The notes: generated by a model not told the origin, from the letters alone. Counted from the first letter of the stretch, positions 54,499-63,981 are shown. The stretch: DNA of 64,000 nucleotides from Vibrio atypicus (GCF_009811315.1 NZ_BLID01000001.1:558001-622000); one strand, 5' to 3'. Program-made: numbers and translations.

Positions 54499-55851
54499 TT
54501 ACAGCAGAACAAGACTTAGAATGTAAACTAGCGTCATTGCCGTCACGCCTTGCACCAGAGTTGCCATTGTTTGAGCGCGATACGCTAAGCCAACCGACAT
54601 ACGACTAAACTGCGAAACCACCCAGAAGAAACTGTCATTGGCATGCGATACCGTCATCGCACCTGCACCAATCGCCATAACGGTTAGTACGCGTCCCATT
54701 TCTGAGTCCAGTCCCAATTGAGCCAGCATTGGAGCAACGAGGGCTGAGGTTGTTACAAGAGCAACCGTTGACGAGCCCTGCGCGGATTTCAGCGCCGCTG
54801 CGACGATAAATGGCATAAAGATACCCACGCCAAGTGCTGACAAAGTGGTACCCAAATATTCACCCAGTGGTGTCGCTTTTAATACCGCACCAAATGCACC
54901 GCCAGCACCAGTGATAAGTAGGATAGGCGCTGCAGCGGTAATACCTTGGCTGATGCGCTCACCAAACTCTTCCACTTTATTGTCACTTTTCAAAAGACGA
55001 ACTGACAAGAACAAACCAATGATTAGCGCGGTTAGTGGTTGGCCTAAAAACGACAGCACTTCAAATACAGTCCCATCACCTAGAGGTAAACTTGGGAACT
55101 TAGCAATCGAGCCCAAACAGATAAGAATGATAGGAACAAAAATAGGAGAAAACGCTTGGCTCGCTGATGGCAGTTCACCATAAGAAGCTTTCAATGCTTT
55201 CCAGTCTTGCTTGATCTCTTCAGCCTGTTCAATGCCATCTGGCTCGATATCTTTAAAACGATTTGCCCACAACATACCGGCGATAGCGGCTGTTGCTGCG
55301 ACAAAGATACCCACACCAATGACTAAACCTAAGTTTGATTCCAAGCCTAAGTTACCCGCAGCCGCAATTGGGCCTGGCGTTGGTGGGACAAATGTGTGAG
55401 TCGCGTAAAGACCAGTCGCCAAAGCCACACTCATGGCAACGCTAGAGGTTTTGAGTCGGTTTGCTAAAGACTCTTTCAGTGAGTTCAAAATAACGAAACC
55501 AGAATCACAGAACACAGGTACTGAAACAATGTAGCCGATGATGCTCATGGTTAAGGTCGGTGAGCGTTCTCCTAGCACTTTAATCACGGTATCCGCCATC
55601 GTAATCGCTGCGCCACTTTTCTCTAGAATCACACCAATAATAGTACCTAGTACAATGACCAAGCCGATGTATCCGAGAATGCCGCCGAAACCAGAAGCAA
55701 TAGTTTTAGCGATGCTTCCCGCTGGTAGACCGTAAGCAAAGGCCGCTAGAAATGCCGCAACAATGAGTGCTAAAAAGGGGTGTAACTTAAATTTTGTGGT
55801 TGCGAGGACGATAAAGGCTATCACCCCCAGCAAGATTAGAATAAGACTCAT
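54499..55851 (-). CDS. GntP-family permease (gluconate/glycerate-type proton symporter)
   Basis: 450 residues from ATG 55851, which follows GGAGTTATC; the open frame to 55905 is not needed. About twelve membrane helices, with SVPVFCDSGFVILNSL and THTFVPPTPGPIAAAGNLG typical of GntP transporters. In context with glycerate kinase and a CdaR-like regulator it more likely brings in glycerate or a related hydroxyacid than gluconate. Operon with garK. Confidence 0.9.
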   Translation of the reverse strand: MSLILILLGVIAFIVLATTKFKLHPFLALIVAAFLAAFAYGLPAGSIAKTIASGFGGILGYIGLVIVLGTIIGVILEKSGAAITMADTVIKVLGERSPTLTMSIIGYIVSVPVFCDSGFVILNSLKESLANRLKTSSVAMSVALATGLYATHTFVPPTPGPIAAAGNLGLESNLGLVIGVGIFVAATAAIAGMLWANRFKDIEPDGIEQAEEIKQDWKALKASYGELPSASQAFSPIFVPIILICLGSIAKFPSLPLGDGTVFEVLSFLGQPLTALIIGLFLSVRLLKSDNKVEEFGERISQGITAAAPILLITGAGGAFGAVLKATPLGEYLGTTLSALGVGIFMPFIVAAALKSAQGSSTVALVTTSALVAPMLAQLGLDSEMGRVLTVMAIGAGAMTVSHANDSFFWVVSQFSRMSVGLAYRAQTMATLVQGVTAMTLVYILSLVLL

Positions 55852-55881
55852 GATAACTCCGTTTATTATAGTATTCGTACT

Positions 55882-55907
55882 GAATGTTTGGCTGTATGCA
55901 AACATTC
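55882..55907 (-). promoter_or_regulatory. Inverted repeat in the gntP leader
   Basis: GAATGTTTG (55882-55890) and CAAACATTC (55899-55907) form a perfect 9-bp inverted repeat with an 8-base centre, 31 bp upstream of the permease start. It could be a leader hairpin or operator. Confidence 0.5.
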
Positions 55908-55961
55908 TGGGTGTCTGTAGGGACGGTGTTATTATTCAGTGAAACGAACCCTATTCCTTTA

Positions 55962-56013
55962 TGCAAAGTGACAAATTTATCAATTTAAAATCTTATATAA
56001 TTGTCATTTTGCA
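55962..56013 (-). promoter_or_regulatory. Candidate CdaR operator upstream of gntP-garK
   Basis: TGCAAAGTGACAA (55962-55974) and TTGTCATTTTGCA (56001-56013) are inverted repeats of 13 bp with one mismatch, 26 bp apart. They lie upstream of the permease start and next to the gene of a sugar-diacid-type regulator. Assignment to that regulator is inferred from position. Confidence 0.5.
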
Positions 56014-56030
56014 CAAAAATTAGTTTTAAG

Positions 56031-57173
56031 TTACGCACATTTTAAGGCGAGATATAACTGTACCTTATGATCTAAATTATTGATTTTTAAATCAGTAACC
56101 TCTTCAATCTTATCTAACCGATAGCGAAGCGTATTTCGATGAATATGTAGTGCTGCACAAGCTTGAGCTAGATCGCAATCTTGTTCAAAAAACACTCTGA
56201 GCGTTTTTATCAAGACTCCTTTGGTATCTTGTTGTCGCAATTTCTCTAACGGTTCGGTTAATTGATCACGTCGCCATTGATCCTGTTTTAGCCCTTCAAC
56301 TAAGACCGACAGCTTGTGTTCGTGATAAAACAGAATCGCCTCTTTACTATGGCTCGAGTTGGCAAGCGTTGCTTTAGCCGTCTCATAAGAGCGGGCTAAT
56401 CCAGCCAAGCCCGAAAAATACTGTCCTATCGCTATCTTAATCGTAAAGTCCGCTTCTTGAGCCACTCGCTTAAGCAATCTTTTGACCCTGGCTTTTTCTT
56501 CCTTATGATTCCAGCAGCCATCAATAAGTGTGACGGGTTTAAGTACCACCACCTCATTCATTGAGACCGATACGATTCCCACAATGTTGTCTCGCTCTGG
56601 GTACTCCAACAAATGAACCAACTTTTGCAAATGCTCCAATGTAAGAGGCTGGCCGTGTTTGGGAATCACTTTTACCGCAGCGGCAATTCTCGGCTGAGAT
56701 AGATTTAGATCTAACCGCTGAGCAATCGATATCAATTGATTCTCGTTGAGCGTCGAACCTTGAATGAGCTGCAGTAATAATTCTTCACGATGACGCTTGT
56801 TCCATTGGATCTGAGCCATTAAAGCTTCTTGCTCGACAATCAGCTCAGCAGTCATCTTGACCAATTCGCCATAACTTCTAACATCATCGGGCAACCCAGA
56901 AATCCCAACCACGCCGATCACCTGATCTTGATAAAGAATCGGCAGGTTAATTCCCTCTTTAACGCCGATGAGCGTGCTCGCGACAGTCTGATTAATTTCG
57001 ACGGTGCGATTGTCATGAATCGCTAACAAGGCTCCTTCATGCGTGCGATGCAAACGCGAAGGATCGCTAGAGCCAATTATCTGGCCATTCTCATCCATCA
57101 CATTGACGGGAAACTGAATAATTTTTGTCGCACGCTCAACAATTTGACGAGCGATTAAGGTATTTAACTGCAT
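56031..57173 (-). CDS. cdaR: CdaR-type sugar-diacid-responsive regulator
   Basis: 380 residues. The N-terminal ~135 residues form a diacid recognition domain (MQLNTLIARQIVERATKIIQFPVNVMDENGQIIGSSDP ... GLPDDVRSYGELVKMTAELIV, interrupted). The C-terminus is a PucR-type helix-turn-helix (LAQACAALHIHRNTLRYRLDKIEEVTDL). E. coli CdaR activates glucarate, galactarate and glycerate genes, including garK and garR. Here it sits between garR and the gntP-garK pair, all on one strand. Confidence 0.92.
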   Translation of the reverse strand: MQLNTLIARQIVERATKIIQFPVNVMDENGQIIGSSDPSRLHRTHEGALLAIHDNRTVEINQTVASTLIGVKEGINLPILYQDQVIGVVGISGLPDDVRSYGELVKMTAELIVEQEALMAQIQWNKRHREELLLQLIQGSTLNENQLISIAQRLDLNLSQPRIAAAVKVIPKHGQPLTLEHLQKLVHLLEYPERDNIVGIVSVSMNEVVVLKPVTLIDGCWNHKEEKARVKRLLKRVAQEADFTIKIAIGQYFSGLAGLARSYETAKATLANSSHSKEAILFYHEHKLSVLVEGLKQDQWRRDQLTEPLEKLRQQDTKGVLIKTLRVFFEQDCDLAQACAALHIHRNTLRYRLDKIEEVTDLKINNLDHKVQLYLALKCA

Positions 57174-57482
57174 CTATTTTTGCCTTGTGATGTCAGCCTC
57201 TCGGCATTCTCAAATAACATATCACAAGCCTCACTAAGATGGCTGAACTCCAGATTCGACCAGCTCACAGAGAGAAGAAAAAATCCCGAAGCAAGTACTC
57301 TAGGTGCCTGCAAAGACGGAGCCCGAGAAGTACCCCTACCCTTTGTCTTACAACGGGAACGCGTATTAAAAGGAGACAAAAATCTACGCGATTTAGTTTA
57401 AAAATTTAGGGCTGTCACCAACCCAAGGAACGCGGAGGGAGAGGAATCCACCACGCCCTAGACAGAAACCAATCTCAAGGCT
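57174..57482. other. Intergenic segment with possible dispersed repeat
   Basis: No convincing gene. The minus strand at 57164-57379 has an open frame ending CDMLFENAERLTSQGKNRCS that overlaps the cdaR start. Similar short predicted peptides are, to my recollection, scattered in Vibrio genomes, so this may be a dispersed repeat rather than a gene. It must also hold the cdaR promoter. Confidence 0.35.
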
Positions 57483-58379
57483 CTAGTCACGAATCGAATG
57501 ATTCGAACGTTTCTCGATAGCCTTGATTAGCGCTGAGTGATCCCAATCTTGACCACCCAACGCGGCGCAGTCTTCAAACAGCTCCTGAGCGTTCGCAGTA
57601 TTTGGCAGTGCCACTTCAAGCTCTTTTGCACCTGTTAAGGCCAAGTCGAGATCTTTCTGATGTAGAGAGATTCTAAAGCCGGGATCAAAAGTACCTTCGA
57701 TCATACGCTCGCCATGCACTTCAAGGATTTTCGAACTCGCAAAGCCACCCAAAAGCGCCTGACGTACGCGCGCCGGATCAGCTCCAGCCTTCGAAGCAAA
57801 TACCAAGGCTTCAGATACGGCTTCGATATTCAAAGCAACAATGATCTGATTGGCCACTTTACAGGTTTGCCCTGCGCCATTTTCACCCACAAGAGTGATG
57901 TTTTTACCCATCACTTCAAACAGAGGGCGAGCCTTATCAAACGCATCTTGTGCACCGCCAACCATAATGCTTAACGCGGCGTTAATCGCTCCTACCTCAC
58001 CGCCCGATACCGGCGCATCTAGGTATTGCGCGCCACTTTCATTAACGCGTGCCGCAATGGATTTGGTAGCCATTGGTGAGATCGAGCTCATGTCGATCAC
58101 CAATTTACCTTCAGCGCCACCAGCGTTTAGCCCAGCTTCAACGCCTTTATCGCCAAACAGCACCTCTTCCACTTGTGGTGTATTTGGCACCATTAGAATC
58201 ACCACATCAGAAATACGAGTCGCTTCTTCTGGTGAGTGACAAACAAGCGCGCCCGACTCCACCAAATCTTTTGGCGGTGAGTTAAAGTGATCAGATACCA
58301 CCAGTTCATAGCCCGCTTTTTGTAAATTGGCAGCCATTGGTCTGCCCATGATTCCCGTACCAATAAATGCAATTCTCAT
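57483..58379 (-). CDS. garR: Tartronate semialdehyde reductase (2-hydroxy-3-oxopropionate reductase)
   Basis: 298 residues from the second of two adjacent ATGs (58382 or 58379), both after GGAGAACAG. RIAFIGTGIMGRPMAANL is the Rossmann motif; DAPVSGGEVGA (substrate loop), and CKVANQIIVALNIEAVSEAL with the catalytic Lys near residue 170 are family features. It reduces tartronate semialdehyde to D-glycerate with NAD(P)H. It lies between hyi and cdaR and is probably cotranscribed with gcl and hyi. Confidence 0.94.
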   Translation of the reverse strand: MRIAFIGTGIMGRPMAANLQKAGYELVVSDHFNSPPKDLVESGALVCHSPEEATRISDVVILMVPNTPQVEEVLFGDKGVEAGLNAGGAEGKLVIDMSSISPMATKSIAARVNESGAQYLDAPVSGGEVGAINAALSIMVGGAQDAFDKARPLFEVMGKNITLVGENGAGQTCKVANQIIVALNIEAVSEALVFASKAGADPARVRQALLGGFASSKILEVHGERMIEGTFDPGFRISLHQKDLDLALTGAKELEVALPNTANAQELFEDCAALGGQDWDHSALIKAIEKRSNHSIRD

Positions 58380-58408
58380 CATCTGTTCTCCATAACATTT
58401 CCCCGCAA

Positions 58409-59185
58409 TTAGCGGTATAGGTTGATCCAATCTAAGCCTTCATAGGTGGTGGCTCGGGGTTTGTATTCGCACCCAATCCAACCGTCATAACCAAGCTCAT
58501 CTATATGATTAAGTAAGAAGGGGTAATTAATCTCTCCCGTCCCAGGCTCATGTCGACCTGGGTTATCCGCCAACTGAACGTGAGCGATTTGATGGATATT
58601 GGCAGACAATGTCGGAGCTAGATCCCCTTCCATAATCTGCATGTGGTAGATGTCGTATTGGATAAATAAATTATCACTGCCGACCTCGTTGATAACTGAT
58701 TTAGCTTGCTCAGTGGTAGTTAAGAAAAATCCGGGGATATCGCGGGTATTGATCGCTTCGATGACCAGTCGAATACCTTGCTGCTTTAGTGCTTCAGCGG
58801 CATAGCGAAGGTTGATAATAAAGGTCGCATGCGCATCGTGCTCACTTACCCCTTGTGGAACAATACCGGCAAGGCAGTTGATTTGGGTATTCCCCAATAC
58901 TTTGGCGTATTCAATGGCCTTGGCGACCCCTGCTTGGAACTCTTCAATTCGCTTTGGGTCCACCGCGATACCGCGCTCGCCCGCTTCCCAATCGCCGGCC
59001 GGAAGGTTGAACAACACTTGGGTAAGTTGGTTTTCATCCAGTTTCGCCTTAATTTGTTTGGCTTCTAGCGCATAAGGGAAAAGATATTCCACACCTTGGA
59101 AGCCCGCTTTTGCCGCAGCTTCAAAGCGATCTTCAAATTCCAGTTCGGTAAATAACATGGATAAATTGGCTGCAAACTTTGCCAT
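58409..59185 (-). CDS. hyi: Hydroxypyruvate isomerase
   Basis: 258 residues, same length as E. coli Hyi. A TIM barrel with NLSMLFTELEFEDRFEAA, QGIRLVIEAINTRDIPGFFL (metal Glu), FIQYDIYHMQIMEGDLA and WIGCEYKP. It interconverts hydroxypyruvate and tartronate semialdehyde in the pathway with Gcl and GarR. The gene is 15 bp downstream of gcl. Confidence 0.94.
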   Translation of the reverse strand: MAKFAANLSMLFTELEFEDRFEAAAKAGFQGVEYLFPYALEAKQIKAKLDENQLTQVLFNLPAGDWEAGERGIAVDPKRIEEFQAGVAKAIEYAKVLGNTQINCLAGIVPQGVSEHDAHATFIINLRYAAEALKQQGIRLVIEAINTRDIPGFFLTTTEQAKSVINEVGSDNLFIQYDIYHMQIMEGDLAPTLSANIHQIAHVQLADNPGRHEPGTGEINYPFLLNHIDELGYDGWIGCEYKPRATTYEGLDWINLYR

Positions 59186-59200
59186 TATGATTTCCTTCTC

Positions 59201-60979
59201 TTATTTGTCGCGATGAATTAGTGCGGTTGGTGCGTCATCAATACTCTCAGCAAAAGCTTCAAACTCGTTGATAGCATTGATTTCTACACCCATAGCAATA
59301 TTGGTAACTCGCTCTAAAATGACTTCAACCACCACAGGTACTTTGTGCTTGTTCATCAACTCTTTCGCCTCGGTAAACGCCGCTTGCATCTGTTCAGGGT
59401 CAGTGACACGAATCGCCTTACAACCTAAGCCTTCAACCACAGTGACATGGTCGACACCGTAGCCGTTTAGCTCTGGGGCGTTTTGGTTTTCGAAGGCCAA
59501 CTGAACACAGTAATCGATATCGAACTGTCGCTGCGCTTGGCGGATCAGACCTAGATAGGAGTTGTTCACCAGTACGTGGATATAAGGCAAGTTGAATTGC
59601 GCACCAACGGCGAGTTCTTCAATCATGAACTGGAAGTCGTAGTCACCGGAGATCGCTACGATATCGCGATTTGGATCCGCGGCACGTACACCCAATGCGG
59701 CTGGTGTTGTCCAACCTAATGGACCCGCCTGACCACAATTAATCCAGTGACGAGGTTTGTATACGTGCAGGAACTGCGCGGCAGCGATTTGTGAAAGACC
59801 AATGGTACTGACGTAACACGTATCGCGATCAAACGCCTTGTTCATCTCTTCATATACACGCATTGGTTTGATTGGCGCATCGGTATAATGCGTTTTACGC
59901 AGCATGGTAGCTTTGCGCTGCTGACATTCATCCACCCAAGCACTTCGGTTTGGTAGCTTGCCTGCATCATGCCATTCACGCGCCACTTCAACCATTAGCT
60001 CTAGCGCCGCTTTAGCATCAGACACAATACCTAAATCTGGGCAGAACACGCGGCCAATTTGCGTTGGTTCAATATCGACGTGAACAAACTTACGCCCTTT
60101 GGTATAGACATCCAATGAACCTGTATGACGGTTTGCCCAGCGGTTACCGATACCAAACACAAAATCAGATTCCAGCATAGTTGCGTTACCATAGCGATGA
60201 GCCGTTTGTAGACCAACCATGCCCGCCATCAGCTCATGATCATCAGCGATAGAACCCCAACCCATCAAAGTTGGTACAACAGGTACGCCGGTAATCTCGG
60301 CGAATTGTTGCAGCAAATCTTCTGCACCAGCGTTAATTACACCACCACCCGAAACAATCAAGGGGTTAGCTGATTCACACATCATTTCAAGAGCCTTCTC
60401 GACCTGAGCACGAGTCGCTTTTGGTTGATACGCTTCTAATGGCTGATAGGTATCGATATCAAACTCGATTTCCGTTAGCTGAACATCAAGAGGAAGGTCG
60501 ATGAGTACAGGGCCCGGACGACCAGATCGCATCAAGTGAAACGCTTGCTGGAATGCGCGTGGCACCTGCGCTGGCTCTAAAACTGTTGTCGCCCATTTAG
60601 TGACAGGCTTGGCGATAGATTCAATATCAACGGCTTGGAAATCCTCTTTGTGAAGACGAGCTCGCGGCGCTTGGCCTGTTATACATAAAATAGGGATAGA
60701 ATCCGCCGATGCTGAGTACAATCCCGTGATCATATCCGTACCTGCCGGGCCAGAAGTACCAATACACACACCAATATTTCCTTGATGAGTGCGCGTATAA
60801 CCTTCAGCCATGTGTGACGCACCTTCTACGTGCCGCGCCAACACATGATTGATCCCGCCGAGCTTTTTCATTGCCGCGTACATAGGGTTGATGGCTGCGC
60901 CAGGGACACCGAAGGCAATATCGACACCTTCTTTCTTCATCACCTCAACTGCTGCTTCAATTGCCTTCATCTTTGCCAT
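59201..60979 (-). CDS. gcl: Glyoxylate carboligase (tartronate-semialdehyde synthase)
   Basis: 592 residues from ATG 60979, which follows GGAGGTTCGC; the frame open to 61036 is spurious and crosses the operator. E. coli Gcl has 593. It is a thiamine diphosphate enzyme: N-terminal [10 protein letters not shown], and C-terminal ThDP-Mg motif from [10 protein letters not shown] to [11 protein letters not shown]. The residue after [10 protein letters not shown] is Val-containing where other ThDP enzymes have the catalytic Glu, as known for Gcl. It joins two glyoxylates to tartronate semialdehyde and CO2. First gene of the gcl-hyi-garR row. Confidence 0.95.
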   Translation of the reverse strand: MAKMKAIEAAVEVMKKEGVDIAFGVPGAAINPMYAAMKKLGGINHVLARHVEGASHMAEGYTRTHQGNIGVCIGTSGPAGTDMITGLYSASADSIPILCITGQAPRARLHKEDFQAVDIESIAKPVTKWATTVLEPAQVPRAFQQAFHLMRSGRPGPVLIDLPLDVQLTEIEFDIDTYQPLEAYQPKATRAQVEKALEMMCESANPLIVSGGGVINAGAEDLLQQFAEITGVPVVPTLMGWGSIADDHELMAGMVGLQTAHRYGNATMLESDFVFGIGNRWANRHTGSLDVYTKGRKFVHVDIEPTQIGRVFCPDLGIVSDAKAALELMVEVAREWHDAGKLPNRSAWVDECQQRKATMLRKTHYTDAPIKPMRVYEEMNKAFDRDTCYVSTIGLSQIAAAQFLHVYKPRHWINCGQAGPLGWTTPAALGVRAADPNRDIVAISGDYDFQFMIEELAVGAQFNLPYIHVLVNNSYLGLIRQAQRQFDIDYCVQLAFENQNAPELNGYGVDHVTVVEGLGCKAIRVTDPEQMQAAFTEAKELMNKHKVPVVVEVILERVTNIAMGVEINAINEFEAFAESIDDAPTALIHRDK

Positions 60980-60994
60980 GCGAACCTCCATTTC

Positions 60995-61008
60995 AATTGT
61001 ATACAATT
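60995..61008 (-). promoter_or_regulatory. 14-bp palindromic operator in the gcl leader
   Basis: AATTGTATACAATT is a perfect palindrome with core TTGTATACAA, just upstream of the gcl ribosome site. It resembles GntR/FCD-type operators (TNGTNNNACNA). The related core TTGTACACAA occurs in the divergent aceB leader. Confidence 0.6.
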
Positions 61009-61202
61009 CAAAGATACTTTGTGTACTATGAATCATAATCAGAATTTGGCAACCCCCAAATGCAACATTTTTCCAACATAGAGCAATAACTCCAAGCGAC
61101 TACTAACCCCGAAAAGCCTAGGAATCATTACTTTATATAAACTATCTTTACATGAAAATAATTTCAAAAACCTTCAAATGAAAAATAATTGTTAAATACC
61201 CT

Positions 61203-61231
61203 TTGATTGTTTACATAAATTAAAATATAAG
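61203..61231 (+). promoter_or_regulatory. Sigma-70 promoter of aceB
   Basis: TTGATT (61203-61208) and TATAAG (61226-61231), spacing 17 bp, about 60 bp upstream of the start codon. The predicted transcription start is just before the palindrome at 61248-61263. Confidence 0.6.
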
Positions 61232-61247
61232 TATTCGTGACAGTTTT

Positions 61248-61263
61248 ATTTTGTACACAAAAT
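61248..61263 (+). promoter_or_regulatory. Palindromic operator in the aceB leader
   Basis: ATTTTGT-AC-ACAAAAT: 7-bp arms with a 2-bp centre; core TTGTACACAA matches the gcl site in 9 of 10 bases. Its place downstream of the promoter suits a repressor. Confidence 0.55.
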
Positions 61264-61292
61264 CATTCGATATTGTTTAAAGGAGACGAACA

Positions 61293-62921
61293 ATGAGTCT
61301 GAACGATGTAGCAGAAAAAGAAGAGACAGCTTGCCTGCACGTAATCGGTAATATGGACAGCCCGGAATACCCTGCGATCCTTTCAAGCGAGGCACTTTCT
61401 TTCCTAAATAAACTAGTAAAGAAATTTACCCCTCGACGAGATGCACTATTACAAGCCCGCGAAGAACAACAACAACGCTATGACGCAGGTGCGCTACCAA
61501 ACTTTCGCAACGACACCCAATCAATCCGAGAGAATAAAAGTTGGAAAGTCGCGCCCCCTCCACCAGAGCTATTGGATCGCCGCGTCGAGATCACCGGACC
61601 GATTGATCGAAAAATGGTGATCAACGCACTTAATTCTGGTGCAAAGGTATTCATGTGCTGTTTTGAAGATGCCTCTTCGCCAACATGGGAAAACATGATC
61701 CAAGGACAAGTGAACCTTCGTGATGCGAATGCACGTACCATCAGTTATCACGACGAAAATAAAAATAAAGACTATCAGCTGTGTGAGAACCCAGCGTTAC
61801 TGATTGCCCGTCCGAGAGGCCTGCACCTACCGGAGCAATCTATTCAATATAAAGGGCAGCCTATCCCGGGTTGCTTGATGGACTTTGCACTCTACTTCTA
61901 TCACAACTACTTAACCCGAGCCGAACAAGGTCTGGGCGTTTATTACTACATACCTAAGCTTGAAAGCATGGAAGAGTCCCAGTGGTGGGCTGATGTTTTC
62001 TCATTTACTGAAGACTACTTTGGTGTTCAACGAGGAACGATTCGAGCTACGGTGCTGATCGAAACCCTGCCAGCCGTTTTCCAAATGGACGAAATGCTGT
62101 ATGCCATGAAAGATCATATCGTCGCAATGAACTGTGGCCGCTGGGATTACATTTTTAGCTACATCAAAACGCTTAAGAATCATGCAGACCGTATTCTGCC
62201 CGATCGTCATGTTGTAGGCATGGACAAAGAGTTTCTCAACGCTTATAGCCAACTGTTAGTAAGGACTTGCCATCAGCGTGGTGCTCTCGCGATGGGCGGT
62301 ATGTCGGCCTTTATTCCGGTTAAAGACCCTGCAGAAATGGAACGTGTAACAAACAAAGTAATCGAAGACAAAGAGCGAGAATCGCTTAACGGCCATGATG
62401 GTACTTGGGTCGCCCACCCCGCTTTAGTTGACCTTGCAATGTCCATCTTCGATAAAAACCTCAAAGGTAAAATAAACCAACTCGACTTCGTTAGCCCAAC
62501 ACACACCATCGATGGTTCATTGCTCCTCAAGCCTTGTGAAGGCAGCCGAGATGAAGCCGGAGTCCGTAAAAATATACGCATTGCGCTCTATTACATTGAG
62601 GCTTGGATACAAGGCCAAGGCTGTGTACCTATATATGGATTGATGGAAGATGCCGCAACCGCCGAGATCTCCCGCGCCAACATTTGGCAATGGATCCATC
62701 ACAGTGTCGCCCTAGATGACGGACAGGTTTTCACCAAAGAACTATTTCACAGCTGGCTCTACCAAGAGCTAGACACCGTAAAACAGGAAGTCGGTGACAC
62801 TCGGTATGCTGAAGGTCGCTTTGAACAAACTGCTGACCTTTTCTTCAAGCTATCAACAGCAAAAGAGTTCGCCAGCTTCCTGACCTTACCAAGCTATCAG
62901 CTTTTAAATCAGACTGAGTAA
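61293..62921 (+). CDS. aceB: Malate synthase A
   Basis: 542 residues (E. coli AceB 533). Signature segments: AKVFMCCFEDASSPTWEN, IARPRGLHLPE, MNCGRWDYIFSYIKTLKNH and LMEDAATAEISRANIWQW with the catalytic Asp near the centre. It condenses glyoxylate with acetyl-CoA to malate. No isocitrate lyase (aceA) follows within the window; the next gene is GlcG-like. AAAGGAGACGAAC precedes the ATG. It is divergent from gcl and probably shares its regulator. Confidence 0.95.
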   Translation: MSLNDVAEKEETACLHVIGNMDSPEYPAILSSEALSFLNKLVKKFTPRRDALLQAREEQQQRYDAGALPNFRNDTQSIRENKSWKVAPPPPELLDRRVEITGPIDRKMVINALNSGAKVFMCCFEDASSPTWENMIQGQVNLRDANARTISYHDENKNKDYQLCENPALLIARPRGLHLPEQSIQYKGQPIPGCLMDFALYFYHNYLTRAEQGLGVYYYIPKLESMEESQWWADVFSFTEDYFGVQRGTIRATVLIETLPAVFQMDEMLYAMKDHIVAMNCGRWDYIFSYIKTLKNHADRILPDRHVVGMDKEFLNAYSQLLVRTCHQRGALAMGGMSAFIPVKDPAEMERVTNKVIEDKERESLNGHDGTWVAHPALVDLAMSIFDKNLKGKINQLDFVSPTHTIDGSLLLKPCEGSRDEAGVRKNIRIALYYIEAWIQGQGCVPIYGLMEDAATAEISRANIWQWIHHSVALDDGQVFTKELFHSWLYQELDTVKQEVGDTRYAEGRFEQTADLFFKLSTAKEFASFLTLPSYQLLNQTE

Positions 62922-62979
62922 CACCACTCTGGCTCATCCTTAAAGAGATCAGGTTGGTTTACGATCAACAGGAGATAAC

Positions 62980-63417
62980 ATGGGAAGTTTAACTCTAGAA
63001 CAAGCACTATCCGTTACTGACGGTACATTTCAAGCAGGGACAAAGAGTCAAAGTGCTCCACTCACGGTCGCCGTACTCGACAGTGGGGGTAAACTCATCT
63101 CACTGCAACGTCAAGATGGCTCGAGCATGATGCGACCAGACATCGCAATTGCCAAAGCTTGGGGTGCACTGGCTCTTGGCTGTTCGTCTAGAAAGCTAGC
63201 TCAAGATGCAGATAGCCGCCCTGCATTTATCTCCGCGGTCAATGTTCTCGCTCATGGGAACATGGTCCCTGTTCCTGGCGGCCTTCTCATCCGAGACGCT
63301 GAACAAAATATCCTTGGTGCAGTTGGCGTGAGTGGCGACCAATCTGATGTCGATGAAAACTGCGCGCTTGGAGGCATAGATTTCGCACAGCTTTATAGTG
63401 ATGAGCTTCCTTCCTAG
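62980..63417 (+). CDS. GlcG/HbpS-family protein
   Basis: 145 residues of the GlcG/HbpS (DUF336) family: LTVAVLDSGGKLISLQRQDGSSMMRPDIAIAKAWGAL and the C-terminal GGLLIRDAEQNILGAVGVSGD. Family members accompany glycolate, propanediol or heme-handling genes; GlcG lies in the glycolate operon of E. coli, but its role is undefined. It follows aceB by 58 bp, consistent with glyoxylate metabolism. Confidence 0.87.
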   Translation: MGSLTLEQALSVTDGTFQAGTKSQSAPLTVAVLDSGGKLISLQRQDGSSMMRPDIAIAKAWGALALGCSSRKLAQDADSRPAFISAVNVLAHGNMVPVPGGLLIRDAEQNILGAVGVSGDQSDVDENCALGGIDFAQLYSDELPS

Positions 63418-63437
63418 AACAAACATTTAAGCAGAAA

Positions 63438-63475
63438 AAAACGCCCGACAATCATAAAATTATCGGGCGTTTTTG
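63438..63475. terminator. Bidirectional terminator, GlcG-like and MarR genes
   Basis: AAAACGCCCGA and TCGGGCGTTTTT arms with an AT-rich loop and T/A tracts on both sides. Confidence 0.88.
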
Positions 63476-63498
63476 TATCAATAAGAGATGCGATAAAC

Positions 63499-63981
63499 TT
63501 ACTCGTATTGCGTCAACCAGCCTTTCAAAATTGTGTTGATCTGCTTTTTCTGATTCGCATTCATACCTTTCACTAATTTCGCTTGCACTGCTGCATGCTC
63601 TTCAATGATTTGGTCGATTAAACCAAAGCCATCTTGTGTCAGTTCAACCGTTACGCTGCGGCGATCTTCTTTACTGTGCTCTCGGCTTATTAGCCCTTTA
63701 GATTCCAGCTTATCAAGTCGATTCGTCATCGCTCCTGAGGTCAACATCATCGAGTTAATCAGCTCTGACGGAGTTAGGCGGAATGGTTCGCCACTGCGAC
63801 GCAATGTCGCTAGTACGTCGAACTCCCCTAACTTTAAGTCATAACGCTTGTGTAACTGAGCAACTTCCGTTTCCATATATTTAGCAATACGCATTAAACG
63901 GCCCATGATCGCCATCGGCTCGGTATCTAACTCTGGCTTTTCCTTAGCCCACTGCTCAACTACTCTATCAATAGCGTCCAT
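63499..63981 (-). CDS. MarR-family transcriptional regulator
   Basis: 160 residues. The winged helix is FDVLATLRRSGEPFRLTPSELINSMMLTSGAMTNRLDKLESKGLISREHSKEDRRSVTVELT (given in short: residues ~52-115), flanked by dimerisation helices. It converges on the GlcG-like gene. The target and ligand are unknown; it may regulate itself and a gene to the right of the window. Confidence 0.9.
   Translation of the reverse strand: MDAIDRVVEQWAKEKPELDTEPMAIMGRLMRIAKYMETEVAQLHKRYDLKLGEFDVLATLRRSGEPFRLTPSELINSMMLTSGAMTNRLDKLESKGLISREHSKEDRRSVTVELTQDGFGLIDQIIEEHAAVQAKLVKGMNANQKKQINTILKGWLTQYE

Noticed and set aside
57164..57379. 71-residue minus-strand gene
   Set aside because: It overlaps the start of cdaR, lacks a ribosome site and resembles repeat-derived peptide strings rather than a protein.
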